DNA from: Acidovorax sp. DW039
Lineage (GTDB): Bacteria; Pseudomonadota; Gammaproteobacteria; Burkholderiales; Burkholderiaceae_C
Assembly (NCBI RefSeq): GCF_037101375.1
Contig: NZ_AP029019.1
Coordinates: 1,426,001 to 1,490,000 of the forward strand
Length of the DNA stretch: 64,000 nucleotides
Reading direction: 5' to 3'
Both the position numbers and the translations under genes were made by a program. The notes below the pieces were generated by a model. The model was not told the DNA's origin and searched no databases. It saw only the letters and a list, made by a program, of their open reading frames with translations. Positions 43,903 to 53,392 of the stretch are shown here, in pieces (position 1 is the stretch's first letter; each line of letters opens with the position of its first letter).

Positions 43903-46179
43903 CTAACCGTTCTGCGGGGTGATTCTTGCGGCACGGATGACTGCCTGCGTACGGCGCAGGTTGCGGAGCGCTGATTCCAGATGGGCCTGGTCGCGTACTG
44001 CCACAATGAATCGCAGATCTATGGTGTCCAAAGCCCCTTCGTCGTCCATGTCCACATGGGTGATGTCCGCTTCCGAGTGGGCCAGTTCCTGAGCGATGCG
44101 CGCGAGCACGCCCTTGCCATTCGACACGGTGACGACCACTCCGGTCTCAAACATGCGTGTGGGTTCATCGGCCCAGTCCACCGCAATGAATCTTTCGCTG
44201 TCTTTGTGTTGCAGGCGTTTGGCGACACCGCAGTGGGCGTTGTGCACCACCAGGCCCTCGCCGCGGCCCAGGTAGCCCACAATCTGGTCTCCAGGTACTG
44301 GGCGGCAACAAGGCGCGTACTGTACGGATGCGTTCTCGCTGCCGTCCAGTGTTACTGCGCCTTGAGACAAATTCTCATGCGATGTGTAGCGTTCGCGGGT
44401 CAGCAGTAGGGCGTCGGGTCGGTGGCCATGCTCTCCCAGAAGCACTACCAGACGCTTGGCCACGATACTGGCTATCCGCTTGCCCAGTCCCAGGTCAGCC
44501 ATCAGTTCGCCGCGGCTGCGATTGCCGGTGAAGCGCAAGAGCTTTTCCCACAGGGCGTGGTTTTCCTCCTCGTCTGGTGGCAACTGCTCCAGGCCCTCGG
44601 CCCGGATGGCCTGGGTCAGCAGCTTTTCCCCCAGCCCTTCAGACTCGGTGTGTGCCAGGGTCTTGAGGTAGTGGCGGATTTTGGAGCGGGCTCTGCCAGT
44701 GCGCACAAAACCAAGCCAGGCAGGGTTCGGTGTAGATACGGGGGCTGTGATGATCTCCACCACATCGCCGTTCTTGAGCTCTGTGCGCAAGGGCACCAGT
44801 TCGTTGTTGATCTTCGCTGCTGTCGTGCGGTCACCCACATTGCTGTGAATGGCATAAGCGAAATCTACCACCGTGGCTCCGCGTGGCAGTGCCATGATCT
44901 GGCTCTTGGGTGTGAACACGTAAACGGCATCGGGAAACAGATCCACCTTGACGTGGTCCCAGAACTCGGCTGCATCCCGTGTTTCGTTCTGTATGTCGAG
45001 CAGAGACTGCAACCACTTGGTGCCCAGTCTCTCCGCAGCGGTGCCGTCCGCATCCTGCGCCTTGTAGAGCCAGTGTGCCGCCACTCCAGCCTCCGCAACG
45101 ATGTGCATTTCATCGGTGCGCATCTGGAATTCAATGTTGATACCGGATGGGCCCACCAAGGTGGTGTGCAACGACTGGTAGCCGTTGAGCTTGGCAATCG
45201 CGATATGGTCCTTGAACTTTCCAGGAACGGGCTTGTACATCTGGTGCAGCACCCCCAAGGCGGTGTAGCAGTCCGTCACCGTAGGCACAATCACCCGGAA
45301 ACCATAGATGTCTGTCACCTGGGCAAAGCTCAGGTGCTTGAGGTCCATCTTTTGATAGATGGCGTACAGGGTTTTTTCACGACCGGCTAGGCGTACCTTC
45401 ATGCCGATGCGGCTGAATGCGGCGTCCACCTCTGTCTGAACGCGCTGGATAAGATCACGGCGACGGTTGCGTGCCTTGTTGACCGCCTTGGCCAGCGTGG
45501 CATAGCGCCAGGGGTGGAGGTGCCGGAAGGCGAGATCCTGCAATTCGCGATAAGTCTGGTTCAGGCCCAACCTGTGTGCAATCGGTGCATAGATTTCCAG
45601 GGTTTCCGACGAAATGCGTCCCCACTTGCTGCGCGGCATGTCCGACAGGGTACGCATGTTGTGCGTACGGTCGGCCAGCTTGATCAGGATCACCCGCACA
45701 TCGCGGGCCATGGCCAACAGCATCTTGCGAAAGGACTCGGCCTGGTTTTCCTCGCGGGTGTTGAACTGGAGTTTGTCCAGTTTGGTCAGCCCATCGACCA
45801 ACTCCGCCACGGGTGCTCCGAAGCGATCAATCAAATCTGCCTTGGTGACACCGCAGTCTTCCATGGCATCGTGCAAAAGCGCTGCCATCAAAGCCTGCGC
45901 GTCCAGCTTCCAGCTGGCACACTGCGCTGCCACTGCAATGGGGTGCGTGATGTAGGGTTCGCCGCTGTTGCGGAGCTGCCCCAGGTGCGCTTCGTCCGCG
46001 AATTTGTAGGCTTGCCGTACCTGTTCGATGCTGGCTGCGTCCAGATAGTCGAGGTTTTCTGTCAGCGCAGCAAAGCTGGCCGCAGCTGCATTGGCTGCTG
46101 CGGCGTGAGGGCTGGCGGGGGACTGGCTTTCGCCAGGTCGGGTCTGCGTTGCAGAAGGTGAATTGAGCACCGCGTTCAT
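43903..46179 (-). CDS. spoT: Bifunctional (p)ppGpp synthetase/hydrolase (RSH)
   Basis: Long RelA/SpoT homologue, 758 residues, that sets the level of the stringent alarmone. N-terminal hydrolase HD domain intact (LLHDAMEDC, about residue 103; KLADRTHNMRTL), synthetase domain with DIYGFRVI and GYQSLHTTL, then TGS (about 410-470), helical and a C-terminal ACT domain. Intact HD residues mark it as SpoT-like rather than RelA. A low-complexity Ala/Ser/Pro lead of about 40 residues precedes the HD domain. Third gene of gmk-rpoZ-spoT, with a terminator before it. Confidence 0.96.
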   Translation of the reverse strand: MNAVLNSPSATQTRPGESQSPASPHAAAANAAAASFAALTENLDYLDAASIEQVRQAYKFADEAHLGQLRNSGEPYITHPIAVAAQCASWKLDAQALMAALLHDAMEDCGVTKADLIDRFGAPVAELVDGLTKLDKLQFNTREENQAESFRKMLLAMARDVRVILIKLADRTHNMRTLSDMPRSKWGRISSETLEIYAPIAHRLGLNQTYRELQDLAFRHLHPWRYATLAKAVNKARNRRRDLIQRVQTEVDAAFSRIGMKVRLAGREKTLYAIYQKMDLKHLSFAQVTDIYGFRVIVPTVTDCYTALGVLHQMYKPVPGKFKDHIAIAKLNGYQSLHTTLVGPSGINIEFQMRTDEMHIVAEAGVAAHWLYKAQDADGTAAERLGTKWLQSLLDIQNETRDAAEFWDHVKVDLFPDAVYVFTPKSQIMALPRGATVVDFAYAIHSNVGDRTTAAKINNELVPLRTELKNGDVVEIITAPVSTPNPAWLGFVRTGRARSKIRHYLKTLAHTESEGLGEKLLTQAIRAEGLEQLPPDEEENHALWEKLLRFTGNRSRGELMADLGLGKRIASIVAKRLVVLLGEHGHRPDALLLTRERYTSHENLSQGAVTLDGSENASVQYAPCCRPVPGDQIVGYLGRGEGLVVHNAHCGVAKRLQHKDSERFIAVDWADEPTRMFETGVVVTVSNGKGVLARIAQELAHSEADITHVDMDDEGALDTIDLRFIVAVRDQAHLESALRNLRRTQAVIRAARITPQNG

Positions 46180-46221
46180 GCCTCAAATGTAGCGCGGTAG
46201 CGCGCAGGACGGCAGACAAGC

Positions 46222-46250
46222 AAAAAAAAGCACCGCAAAGCGGTGCTTTT
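46222..46250 (-). terminator. Intrinsic terminator between rpoZ and spoT
   Basis: On the minus strand AAAAGCACCGC-TTT-GCGGTGC followed by eight T residues. It would cut most gmk-rpoZ transcripts before spoT. Confidence 0.85.
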
Positions 46251-46274
46251 GGGTGGCCAGGGGCCTGATAAAAA

Positions 46275-46478
46275 TCAACCAGGAACCTTTTTCAGCATTT
46301 CCAGGCCAACCTTGCCTTCGGCGATCTCGCGCAGTGCGGTCACGGCAGGTTTGTTGCGGCTCTCGATGCGGGGGGCATGGCCTTGGCTCAGCATGCGAGC
46401 ACGGTACGTGGCGGCCAACACGAGCTGGAAACGGTTGGGGATCTTTTCCAGACAGTCTTCTACAGTGATGCGTGCCAT
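46275..46478 (-). CDS. rpoZ: RNA polymerase omega subunit
   Basis: Chaperone of the beta' subunit and part of a ppGpp-binding site on RNA polymerase. 67 residues, starting [23 protein letters not shown], near-invariant for omega. Length is short against 91 in E. coli but normal for betaproteobacteria. GGAG lies eight bases before the ATG. It follows gmk by 20 bases. Confidence 0.97.
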   Translation of the reverse strand: MARITVEDCLEKIPNRFQLVLAATYRARMLSQGHAPRIESRNKPAVTALREIAEGKVGLEMLKKVPG

Positions 46479-46497
46479 CGTAATTACTCCGGGGAAT

Positions 46498-47118
46498 TCA
46501 GGTGATGTTGAGCGACTTGAAGGTGTCAGCGCGGGCGCGGCGCTGGGCCAGGTACTTGAGTCGCTGGGCGTGAACGACAGCCTTCAGGTCAAAAAGGGCT
46601 CGTTCAAACAATTCGTTGATTATAACGAAGTCGAATTTGTGAACCTGCTCCATCTCGGTGGCGGCGTTCTTCAGGCGCAGTTCAATGGTCTCAGGCGAGT
46701 CTTCACCCCGGCGTTCCAGACGCGAGCGCAGTTCTTCCCAGCTGGGCGGCAGGATGAAAACCAATACGGCATTGGCAAATGCCTGCTTGACCTGCAATGC
46801 GCCCTGAAAATCAATTTCCAGGATGACGTCAGCGCCTTGTGCAATGCGTTCTTCGATGGCTTTTTTGGACGTGCCGTACCGGTTGCCGTGCACGTGAGCC
46901 CATTCCACAAACGCGTCGGCCTCCACCATGGCGTCGAACTCTGCCTGAGAGGCGAAGAAGTACTCGCGCCCATGCTTTTCCTGCCCGCGAGGGGGGCGGG
47001 TGGTGTGGGAGATGGACGGGCTGACGTGGGAGTCCAGCTCCAGCAGAGCCTTGACAAGGCTGGACTTGCCTGCTCCGCTGGGGGCAGCCACTACGAAGAG
47101 ATTTCCGGGATATTCCAT
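46498..47118 (-). CDS. gmk: Guanylate kinase
   Basis: Converts GMP to GDP. 206 residues: P-loop [13 protein letters not shown]-binding [19 protein letters not shown], and the lid region [18 protein letters not shown]. The ATG at 47118 gives the normal short lead; the TTG five codons upstream is not needed. Located 36 bases downstream of the yicC-type gene and upstream of rpoZ and spoT, the order widely seen in proteobacteria. Confidence 0.96.
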   Translation of the reverse strand: MEYPGNLFVVAAPSGAGKSSLVKALLELDSHVSPSISHTTRPPRGQEKHGREYFFASQAEFDAMVEADAFVEWAHVHGNRYGTSKKAIEERIAQGADVILEIDFQGALQVKQAFANAVLVFILPPSWEELRSRLERRGEDSPETIELRLKNAATEMEQVHKFDFVIINELFERALFDLKAVVHAQRLKYLAQRRARADTFKSLNIT

Positions 47119-47154
47119 GACTGGATTGCGCAAGGCGCTATCAAAAAATGAGTG

Positions 47155-48072
47155 TTACTCGATATTTTGCACTTGTTCGCGCATCTGCTCGATCAGCACC
47201 TTCATGTCTACGCTGATGCGTGTGAGGTCGAGCGCGGCGGATTTGGAGCCCAGCGTGTTGGCTTCGCGGTGCAATTCCTGAATGAGGAAATCGAGTCGCT
47301 TGCCCACCTCCCCACCTTTTTTCAGGAGCCGCTCGATTTCATCCAGGTGAGATTCAAGACGGGTGATCTCTTCCGCCACATCGATGCGGATGGCAAACGC
47401 TGTGGCCTCGGTCAGGGCCCGGTCGCGTGCAGCTTCGGGCAGGGTGGCTCCGTCGGTGAGCGCCATGGCCTCTTTCCAGCGCTCCATGAACCGCTGACGT
47501 TGCTGTTCCACCAGTTGGGGAACGAGAGGGACGGCCTGCTGGGCGAGGCTGCGGAGCTGTTTGACCCGGTCAAGCACCATGGCCGCCAAGCGCTTGCCCT
47601 CGCGCTCACGGGCTGCGATGAGCGCTGTGAGAGCCTCTTCAGCCAGCGCTGGCACAGCCTCGCTCCAGTCCTCGGTGCCTGAATTGGCATTGGCGCACAG
47701 GCGCAAGGCATCGGCCACGCTCAAGGGTGTTGCGTTGGGCAGCCATGCCTTGACGGAGTCCTGCAGCGAGTTCAGGCGCTGCAACAGGCGTGCGGGTGGG
47801 TCTTGCAGGGCATTGCCGTCCTCGTTTTCGATGGCCGCTCGCACTTCCACCTTGCCGCGTTTGAGCTTGGCCGTCAGCAGGCTGCGCAGTGCAGGCTCCA
47901 GAGAGCGAAGGTCATCGGGCAGGCGGAAAGAGAGGTCCAGAAAGCGGCTGTTGACCGACCGGATCTCCAGCCCCAGCCTGCGGTTTTGGGTGGCGCGGCC
48001 CTCGGTTTCAGCGCCGCCGGCAGACCCGCCGTGCTGTGCGCTGGCGTATCCGGTCATGCTGTAAACTGGCAT
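47155..48072 (-). CDS. yicC: YicC-family endoribonuclease-like protein
   Basis: A 305-residue protein of the YicC/YloC family. The N-terminus MPVYSMTGYASAQ and the RSVNSRFLDLSFRLP segment are family hallmarks, and the C-terminus (KVLIEQMREQVQNIE) matches the conserved end. E. coli YicC is reported to be an endoribonuclease acting on small RNAs; the substrate here is unknown. It is divergent from the Ser/Thr kinase gene across 75 bases and is followed by gmk on the same strand. Confidence 0.93.
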   Translation of the reverse strand: MPVYSMTGYASAQHGGSAGGAETEGRATQNRRLGLEIRSVNSRFLDLSFRLPDDLRSLEPALRSLLTAKLKRGKVEVRAAIENEDGNALQDPPARLLQRLNSLQDSVKAWLPNATPLSVADALRLCANANSGTEDWSEAVPALAEEALTALIAAREREGKRLAAMVLDRVKQLRSLAQQAVPLVPQLVEQQRQRFMERWKEAMALTDGATLPEAARDRALTEATAFAIRIDVAEEITRLESHLDEIERLLKKGGEVGKRLDFLIQELHREANTLGSKSAALDLTRISVDMKVLIEQMREQVQNIE

Positions 48073-48147
48073 TGGACTTTTTGATGGTTGCTTGCGATCC
48101 GGCGATTATCCGGGTTCCGCCTTACCCCCGAGTCATCTTCGCAAAAT

Positions 48148-49164
48148 ATGTCAAAAATCAAGCCGGCCCCTTTGCCGCCAGACACCATGCTGGGTGGATA
48201 CCGCGTCATCCGCAGAGTCTCCTCCGGTGGTTTTGGCGTGGTGTACTTGGCGGTCGATACCGAGGGGCAGCAAGTCGCCATCAAGGAATACCTGCCTTCA
48301 TCCCTTGCCACGCGCGCGCCCGGCGAGTTGCTGCCCAAGGTGGCTCCCGAAAAGCTGTCCCTCTACCGCCTCGGTCTCAAGAGCTTTTTTGAGGAAGGCC
48401 GCTCCCTCGCGCAGATTTCGCACGCTTCGGTGGTGAGCGTGCTCAATTTCTTCCGCGAAAACGAAACCGTCTACATGGTGATGAACTACCTGGAGGGTGC
48501 CACCCTGCAGGACTTCATCATCACCGCGCGCGACCTGAAAACGCAGAAGGTGTTCCGAGAGTCCACCATCCGCTCTTTGTTTGACGAAGTGCTGCGTGGG
48601 CTTCGCATCGTGCACCAGCACAAGATGCTGCACCTGGACATCAAACCCGCCAACATCTTCATCACAGACGACAACAAGGCGGTGATGATTGACTTTGGCG
48701 CGGCCCGAGAGGTGCTGAGCAAGGAAGGCAACTTCATCCGCCCCATGTACACCCCCGGCTTTGCCGCCCCCGAGATGTACCGACGCGACTCGCAGATGGG
48801 GCCATGGACCGACATCTACGCCATTGGTGCCTGCATTTATGCCTGCATGCAGGGCTTTCCTCCCAACGAGGCTCCGCAGCGTATTGAGAAAGACCGCCTT
48901 TCCCTGGCGCTGACCAAGCTGCGCGGGGTGTATTCAGACAACCTCATTGAAGTGGTGGAATGGTGCATGGCGCTGGACCCTTTGTCGCGTCCCCAGTCGG
49001 TGTTTGCCCTGCAAAAAGAGCTGAGCCGCGAAGGCGAGCGCCGCTACACCAAGCTCACGGTGGCCGAAAAAATGCGTCTGCAGTTGGACACGCTCGTGTC
49101 CGACACCAAGAAAAATGTGCAAAAGGTGGGCGAAGCCACCGGAATCGGGGTCAAGCCCAAATGA
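48148..49164 (+). CDS. Serine/threonine protein kinase (non-canonical catalytic loop)
   Basis: A 338-residue Hanks-type kinase. P-loop VSSGGFGVVY, ATP-binding Lys46 in VAIKEYLP, catalytic loop HLDIKPANIF (162-171; Leu163 replaces the usual Arg of HRD while Asp164 and Lys166 are kept), metal-binding DFG (182-184) and an APE motif. There is no transmembrane or extracellular sensor domain, so it is cytoplasmic; the last 60 residues form a basic helical tail. A PP2C phosphatase gene follows by 95 bases, so the two are probably an antagonistic pair. Substrate unknown. Confidence 0.9.
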   Translation: MSKIKPAPLPPDTMLGGYRVIRRVSSGGFGVVYLAVDTEGQQVAIKEYLPSSLATRAPGELLPKVAPEKLSLYRLGLKSFFEEGRSLAQISHASVVSVLNFFRENETVYMVMNYLEGATLQDFIITARDLKTQKVFRESTIRSLFDEVLRGLRIVHQHKMLHLDIKPANIFITDDNKAVMIDFGAAREVLSKEGNFIRPMYTPGFAAPEMYRRDSQMGPWTDIYAIGACIYACMQGFPPNEAPQRIEKDRLSLALTKLRGVYSDNLIEVVEWCMALDPLSRPQSVFALQKELSREGERRYTKLTVAEKMRLQLDTLVSDTKKNVQKVGEATGIGVKPK

Positions 49165-49259
49165 GCGCGCCGGGCGGTTGGCGCTGCGGCACACCTGGGC
49201 AGCGTATGAAGTGCTGCTGTCACGATGCCCTGGTGCATCCCTTACTTGCGTGAGTTCCT

Positions 49260-50162
49260 ATGAAGTTTTCGGTATTCCAGATCAGCCGCCGCGGAGGCCG
49301 CGAAAAAAACGAAGACCGCATGGGCTACTGCTACACGCGGGAGTCCGGCCTGTTTGTGCTGGCCGACGGCATGGGGGGCCATCCTGAAGGGGAAGTGGCT
49401 GCGCAGATTGCGTTGCAGACCGTCTCGGCCCTGTTCCAAAAGCAGGCCAAGCCGCAGATTCAGGATGTGCAGGAGTTTCTGTCGGGCGCACTGCTGGCAG
49501 CCCACCACCAAATCCTGCGGTATGCCAGCGAGAAGGGCATGATCGACACGCCTCGCACCACCCTGGTGGCTGCTGTCATTCAGGGGGGCTCGGCGTCCTG
49601 GATTCACTGCGGGGATTCGCGCCTGTATATGGTGCGCGATGGCGAGCTGCTCACCCGCACGCGCGACCACTCGTACATGGAGTTGCGCAACGCTCCGCCC
49701 CCCGGGCTGGATCGCATCAACCGCAACGTACTCTTCACCTGCCTGGGCTCGCCCACCAAACCCATCTACGACATTACCGGCCCGGTGTACCTGGAGCAGG
49801 GCGATCGCATCCTGCTGTGCTCCGATGGCCTGTGGGGCACGCTCAGCGATGACCAGATTTCGAAGGAGCTGGCCCGCCAGCCGGTATCGCACGCAGTGCC
49901 TGAACTGGTGGAAGAGGCGCTGCGCAAGGCGGGCGACAGCAGCGACAACGTGACCGTGGTGGCCCTGGAATGGGAGACGCCCGATGCGTTCGAGTCCACC
50001 CAGGGCGTGTCCACCGACAGCATCAGCGACGATGTGTTTGCCTCCACCATCCAGGCGGGCCCGCTTGATGGCTTGGTGGATGACCTGGACGACGCCGCCA
50101 TCGAGCGCTCCATCGCTGAAATCAACGAGGCCATTCGCCGCTCTGCCGCGCGCCGCGGCTGA
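49260..50162 (+). CDS. PP2C-family protein phosphatase
   Basis: A 300-residue metal-dependent Ser/Thr phosphatase (PPM/PP2C, PrpC/Stp1 type). Motifs: NEDRMG (17-22), ADGMGGH (35-41), CGDSR, SDGLWG and DNVTVV, covering the metal ligands. A 50-residue acidic tail (DDVFAST..DDLDDAAIE) follows the catalytic domain. Downstream of the kinase at 48148, presumably reversing its action. Confidence 0.94.
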   Translation: MKFSVFQISRRGGREKNEDRMGYCYTRESGLFVLADGMGGHPEGEVAAQIALQTVSALFQKQAKPQIQDVQEFLSGALLAAHHQILRYASEKGMIDTPRTTLVAAVIQGGSASWIHCGDSRLYMVRDGELLTRTRDHSYMELRNAPPPGLDRINRNVLFTCLGSPTKPIYDITGPVYLEQGDRILLCSDGLWGTLSDDQISKELARQPVSHAVPELVEEALRKAGDSSDNVTVVALEWETPDAFESTQGVSTDSISDDVFASTIQAGPLDGLVDDLDDAAIERSIAEINEAIRRSAARRG

Positions 50163-50189
50163 AACAGTGGGCTTTACCCCTGGTGGAAA

Positions 50190-50217
50190 CGGGCCCCTTG
50201 CGGGCCCGTCCGTTTTG
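50190..50217 (+). terminator. Probable terminator after the PP2C gene
   Basis: Eight-pair GC stem ACGGGCCC/GGGCCCGT with a 5-base loop, followed after CCG by four T residues. Confidence 0.55.
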
Positions 50218-50261
50218 AAAGCCCTTTTGAAACTCCTTATTGCGATGTGATCGCTGCTGAC

Positions 50262-50990
50262 ATGACCACCTTTCAACGTTCTGGCCAACGCGCCGCCGAC
50301 CAGCTGCGCCCCGTGCGCATCACCCGCCACTACACCATGCACGCCGAGGGCTCGGTGCTCATCGAGTTTGGCAACACCAAGGTGCTGTGCACCGCGTCGG
50401 TGGAAGAGCGTGTGCCGCCCCACAAGCGCGGCAGTGGCGAAGGCTGGGTGACGGCCGAATACGGCATGCTGCCCCGCGCCACCCACACCCGCAGCGACCG
50501 CGAGGCCGCACGCGGCAAGCAAAACGGCCGCACGCAAGAGATCCAGCGCCTCATCGGCCGATCGCTGCGTGCAGTGTTTGACTTGAAGCTGCTGGGCGAG
50601 CGCACCATCCAGTTCGACTGCGACGTGATTCAGGCCGATGGCGGCACGCGCACCGCGGCTATCACTGGTGCCTGGGTGGCTGCGCAAGACGCGGTGAACA
50701 CGCTGATTGCTGCGGGCAAGATCACCCAGTCGCCCCTGCGCGAGCCTGTGGCCGCCATCTCGGTGGGCATCGTGCAAGGCACACCGCTGCTGGACCTGGA
50801 ATATGTGGAAGACGTGGATTGCGACACCGACATGAACGTGGTGATGACTGGCGCTGGCCATTATGTGGAAGTGCAGGGCACAGCCGAAGGCGTGGCCTTT
50901 ACCCGCAAGGAAATGGACCAACTGCTGGCACTGGCCGAAAAAGGCATTGCCGAGCTGATCCAGTTGCAGCAGCAGGCGCTGGCCGCTTGA
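50262..50990 (+). CDS. rph: Ribonuclease PH
   Basis: Phosphorolytic 3'-5' exonuclease that trims tRNA 3' ends. 242 residues; conserved [37 protein letters not shown] and [10 protein letters not shown] motifs. ATG at 50262 begins [13 protein letters not shown]; an in-frame start five codons upstream is unlikely. The two-hairpin repeat follows, then rdgB. The rph-rdgB-hemW order is widely conserved. Confidence 0.96.
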   Translation: MTTFQRSGQRAADQLRPVRITRHYTMHAEGSVLIEFGNTKVLCTASVEERVPPHKRGSGEGWVTAEYGMLPRATHTRSDREAARGKQNGRTQEIQRLIGRSLRAVFDLKLLGERTIQFDCDVIQADGGTRTAAITGAWVAAQDAVNTLIAAGKITQSPLREPVAAISVGIVQGTPLLDLEYVEDVDCDTDMNVVMTGAGHYVEVQGTAEGVAFTRKEMDQLLALAEKGIAELIQLQQQALAA

Positions 50991-51009
50991 TTGGATTGCT
51001 CTTTAATTT

Positions 51010-51062
51010 GCTATTTATTTAATAGCTGCTTGCGCTTGATGAATAAGCGCTAGAGCCTGATT
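51010..51062 (+). repeat. Two-hairpin 3'-UTR repeat, copy 5 (after rph)
   Basis: The most regular copy: GCTAT, 7-base loop, ATAGC, linker TGCTT, GCGCTT, 7-base loop, AAGCGC, then TAGAGCCTGA. Begins 19 bases after the rph stop, sense orientation. Confidence 0.88.
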
Positions 51063-51067
51063 TGACT

Positions 51068-51667
51068 ATGAAACTCGTATTGGCATCCAACAACCAAGGC
51101 AAGCTTGCCGAGCTGCAGGCCATGTTTGCCCCGCTGGGCGTGGAACTGGTGCGCCAGGGTGACCTGGGCGTGGGTGAGGCCGAAGAACCCTTTCGCACTT
51201 TTGTTGAGAACGCGCTGACCAAGGCCCGCTTTGCTTCGCAACACACCGGCTTGCCTGCGCTGGCCGACGATGCGGGCATGTGCGTGGATGCCTTTGGCGG
51301 CCTGCCGGGCGTCGATACGGCCTACTACTGCACCCAGTTTGGCTACGAAAAAAGTGACGCCAACAACGTGCGTGTGCTGCTGGAGCAACTGCAGGGCGTT
51401 GCCAACCGCCGAGCCGCCATGGTCAGCACCCTGGTGGCCGTGCGCAGCCCGCAAGACCCCGAGCCGCTGATCGCTGTGGGCCGCGTGGTGGGCGAGATCA
51501 CCACCGAGCCGCGCGGCAGCAATGGCTTTGGGTTCGACCCTGTCATGTTCATCCCCGAATTTGGCAAGACCTTTGCCGAACTGCCCGTGGAAGTGAAGAA
51601 CGCCAACAGCCACCGTGGCCGTTCTGCCGCGCAAATGCTGGCCCTGATGCGCGAGCGCTGGTTTTGA
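51068..51667 (+). CDS. rdgB: XTP/dITP diphosphatase (RdgB/HAM1)
   Basis: House-cleaning pyrophosphatase that removes deaminated purine nucleotides (dITP, XTP) before they enter DNA. 199 residues; start MKLVLASNNQGKLAEL, the GLPALADDAGMCVDAF and NGFGFDPVMFIPE motifs are diagnostic. The start at 51068 gives the canonical N-terminus. Confidence 0.96.
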   Translation: MKLVLASNNQGKLAELQAMFAPLGVELVRQGDLGVGEAEEPFRTFVENALTKARFASQHTGLPALADDAGMCVDAFGGLPGVDTAYYCTQFGYEKSDANNVRVLLEQLQGVANRRAAMVSTLVAVRSPQDPEPLIAVGRVVGEITTEPRGSNGFGFDPVMFIPEFGKTFAELPVEVKNANSHRGRSAAQMLALMRERWF

Positions 51668-51703
51668 GTTCTGATTTGAGCGTTGAGTGCTGAGAGCCCG
51701 CCT

Positions 51704-52951
51704 GTGACCCATATCCCGATTGCCCCGCACACCGACGACGCGCCCGCCGTGGTGCGCGACATCCAGCACTACATGCGTCCCGGCCTGTTGCAACTTACAG
51801 CCCTGCCGCCTTTATCGCTGTATGTGCACCTGCCCTGGTGCCTGAAGAAGTGCCCGTACTGCGACTTCAACTCGCACGAAGCGCGCGGTGGCAACGGGGC
51901 AGGCGAGGTGCCCGAGCAGCGCTACATCGACGCGCTCATGGCCGACCTGGAAGCTGCGCTACCGTTGATCTGGGGCCGCTCGGTGCACAGCATCTTCATC
52001 GGTGGCGGCACGCCCAGCCTGTTCGCACCGCAGGCGATCGATCGGCTGATCAGCGACATCCGCGCCCGCCTGCGGCTGGAGGCCGACTGCGAGATCACCA
52101 TGGAGGCCAACCCCGGCACGTTTGAGAAGGACCGCTTCCGCGCCTACCGCAGCGCGGGGGTCACGCGCCTGTCCATCGGGGTGCAGAGCTTCAACGACAC
52201 GCACCTCAAGGCCCTGGGCCGCGTGCATGATCGCGCCCAGGCCCTGGCGGCGGTGGAGGAGGCTGCCAGCGCATTCGACACCTTCAACCTCGACATCATG
52301 TACGCCCTGCCAGGCCAGACCCTGGCGCAGATGGAGCAGGACATGCAGCAGGCGCTGCAACTGGCACCGCCGCACATCTCCATCTACCACCTCACCATCG
52401 AGCCCAACACCTACTTCGCCAAGTTCCCGCCCGCCATCCCTGAGGACGATCTGGCCTACGCCATGCTTGACCGCATCACCGAGATGACGCAGGCCGCGGG
52501 GCTGGCGCGGTATGAAGTGTCCGCCTACGCCCGCGCCGGACACCAGTGCTTTCACAACACCAACTACTGGCAGTTTGGCGACTACCTGGGCATTGGGGCT
52601 GGCGCGCACAGCAAGCTCAGCTTTGCCCACCGCGTGGTGCGGCAGGTGCGCTTTCGCGACCCGGTCCGGTACATGGACAACGCCCTGGCAGGCCACGCCG
52701 TGGCGCAGGACGACGATGTGCGCCGGGCTGACCTGCCGTTTGAGTACATGCTCAACGCACTGCGCCTGCGCGCCGGGTTTGCGTTGCCTGAGTTCACCGA
52801 ACGCACGGGCCTGCCCATCAGCGCCATCGCCAAGGGGCTGGAAGAAGCAGAGCGCAAGGGCCTGATCGTGCGCGACGGCGTGCAGGTGCGCCCCACCGAG
52901 CGGGGCTTTGACTTTTTAAGCGACTTGCAGGAATTGTTTCTGGCGGAGTGA
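51704..52951 (+). CDS. hemW: Heme chaperone HemW (radical SAM)
   Basis: Radical-SAM protein formerly called an oxygen-independent coproporphyrinogen oxidase; now viewed as a heme chaperone. 415 residues from the GTG at 51704. The cluster motif CLKKCPYCDFNSH (CxxxCxxC) and GGGTPSLF are present. Related HemN (true oxidase) is longer and has extra N-terminal residues not seen here. An in-frame TTG at 51683 is the alternative start. Follows rdgB by 36 bases. Confidence 0.92.
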   Translation: MTHIPIAPHTDDAPAVVRDIQHYMRPGLLQLTALPPLSLYVHLPWCLKKCPYCDFNSHEARGGNGAGEVPEQRYIDALMADLEAALPLIWGRSVHSIFIGGGTPSLFAPQAIDRLISDIRARLRLEADCEITMEANPGTFEKDRFRAYRSAGVTRLSIGVQSFNDTHLKALGRVHDRAQALAAVEEAASAFDTFNLDIMYALPGQTLAQMEQDMQQALQLAPPHISIYHLTIEPNTYFAKFPPAIPEDDLAYAMLDRITEMTQAAGLARYEVSAYARAGHQCFHNTNYWQFGDYLGIGAGAHSKLSFAHRVVRQVRFRDPVRYMDNALAGHAVAQDDDVRRADLPFEYMLNALRLRAGFALPEFTERTGLPISAIAKGLEEAERKGLIVRDGVQVRPTERGFDFLSDLQELFLAE

Positions 52952-53041
52952 TCCCGTCAGGCTGTCCCCACAAGGGCATTCAAGGGCAGGGCATTGCACC
53001 CGTTTGCCCAGCGTTGCCCCGTTGGGCTTGCTCTGACAGAG

Positions 53042-53392
53042 TCAGCCGCAGCGCACCGCAGTGACGCGCCCGGCATCGTCCACCAGCAGGTTCAGGCGCT
53101 GGGCGTCGTATTCCTTGGTCACCATCTGGCCGGGCCGCAGGATGCGGGCCATGCGGGAGCCTGACTGCACGCGCGCGGCTTCCACCACGCTGCCTGTGCC
53201 ATCGCGGCCCACAAACGACTGCGCGGGCCCTGCGTTGCACTGGGCTGCGCTGGCCTCTGCCTGCGCTCCCGTAGCCGCGCCAGCAGGGGCGTTGCCGTAG
53301 CTGCCCGCGCCCATACCGGCGCAGCCGCCCAGCAGGCCTGCAGCCCCGGCCACCACCGTGTTTGCCGCCACCATCCAAAAACGGTTTTTCAT
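53042..53392 (-). CDS. Lipoprotein of the I78 peptidase-inhibitor family
   Basis: A 116-residue predicted lipoprotein: signal peptide with lipobox LLGGC, an Ala/Gly-rich linker, then a domain with RILRPGQMVTKEYDAQRLNL and a terminal VRCG, matching the I78 (potato-inhibitor-like elastase inhibitor) family. Only two Cys lie in the mature domain. The ATG at 53392 follows AGGAGG by five bases; a GTG two codons earlier is disfavoured. Such proteins are thought to block host or competitor serine proteases, but the target is not known. Confidence 0.78.
   Translation of the reverse strand: MKNRFWMVAANTVVAGAAGLLGGCAGMGAGSYGNAPAGAATGAQAEASAAQCNAGPAQSFVGRDGTGSVVEAARVQSGSRMARILRPGQMVTKEYDAQRLNLLVDDAGRVTAVRCG

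Noticed and set aside
49242..50921. 559-codon minus-strand frame opposite the PP2C and rph genes
   Set aside because: Spans two unrelated plus-strand genes with full motif sets; composition is that of an antisense shadow.
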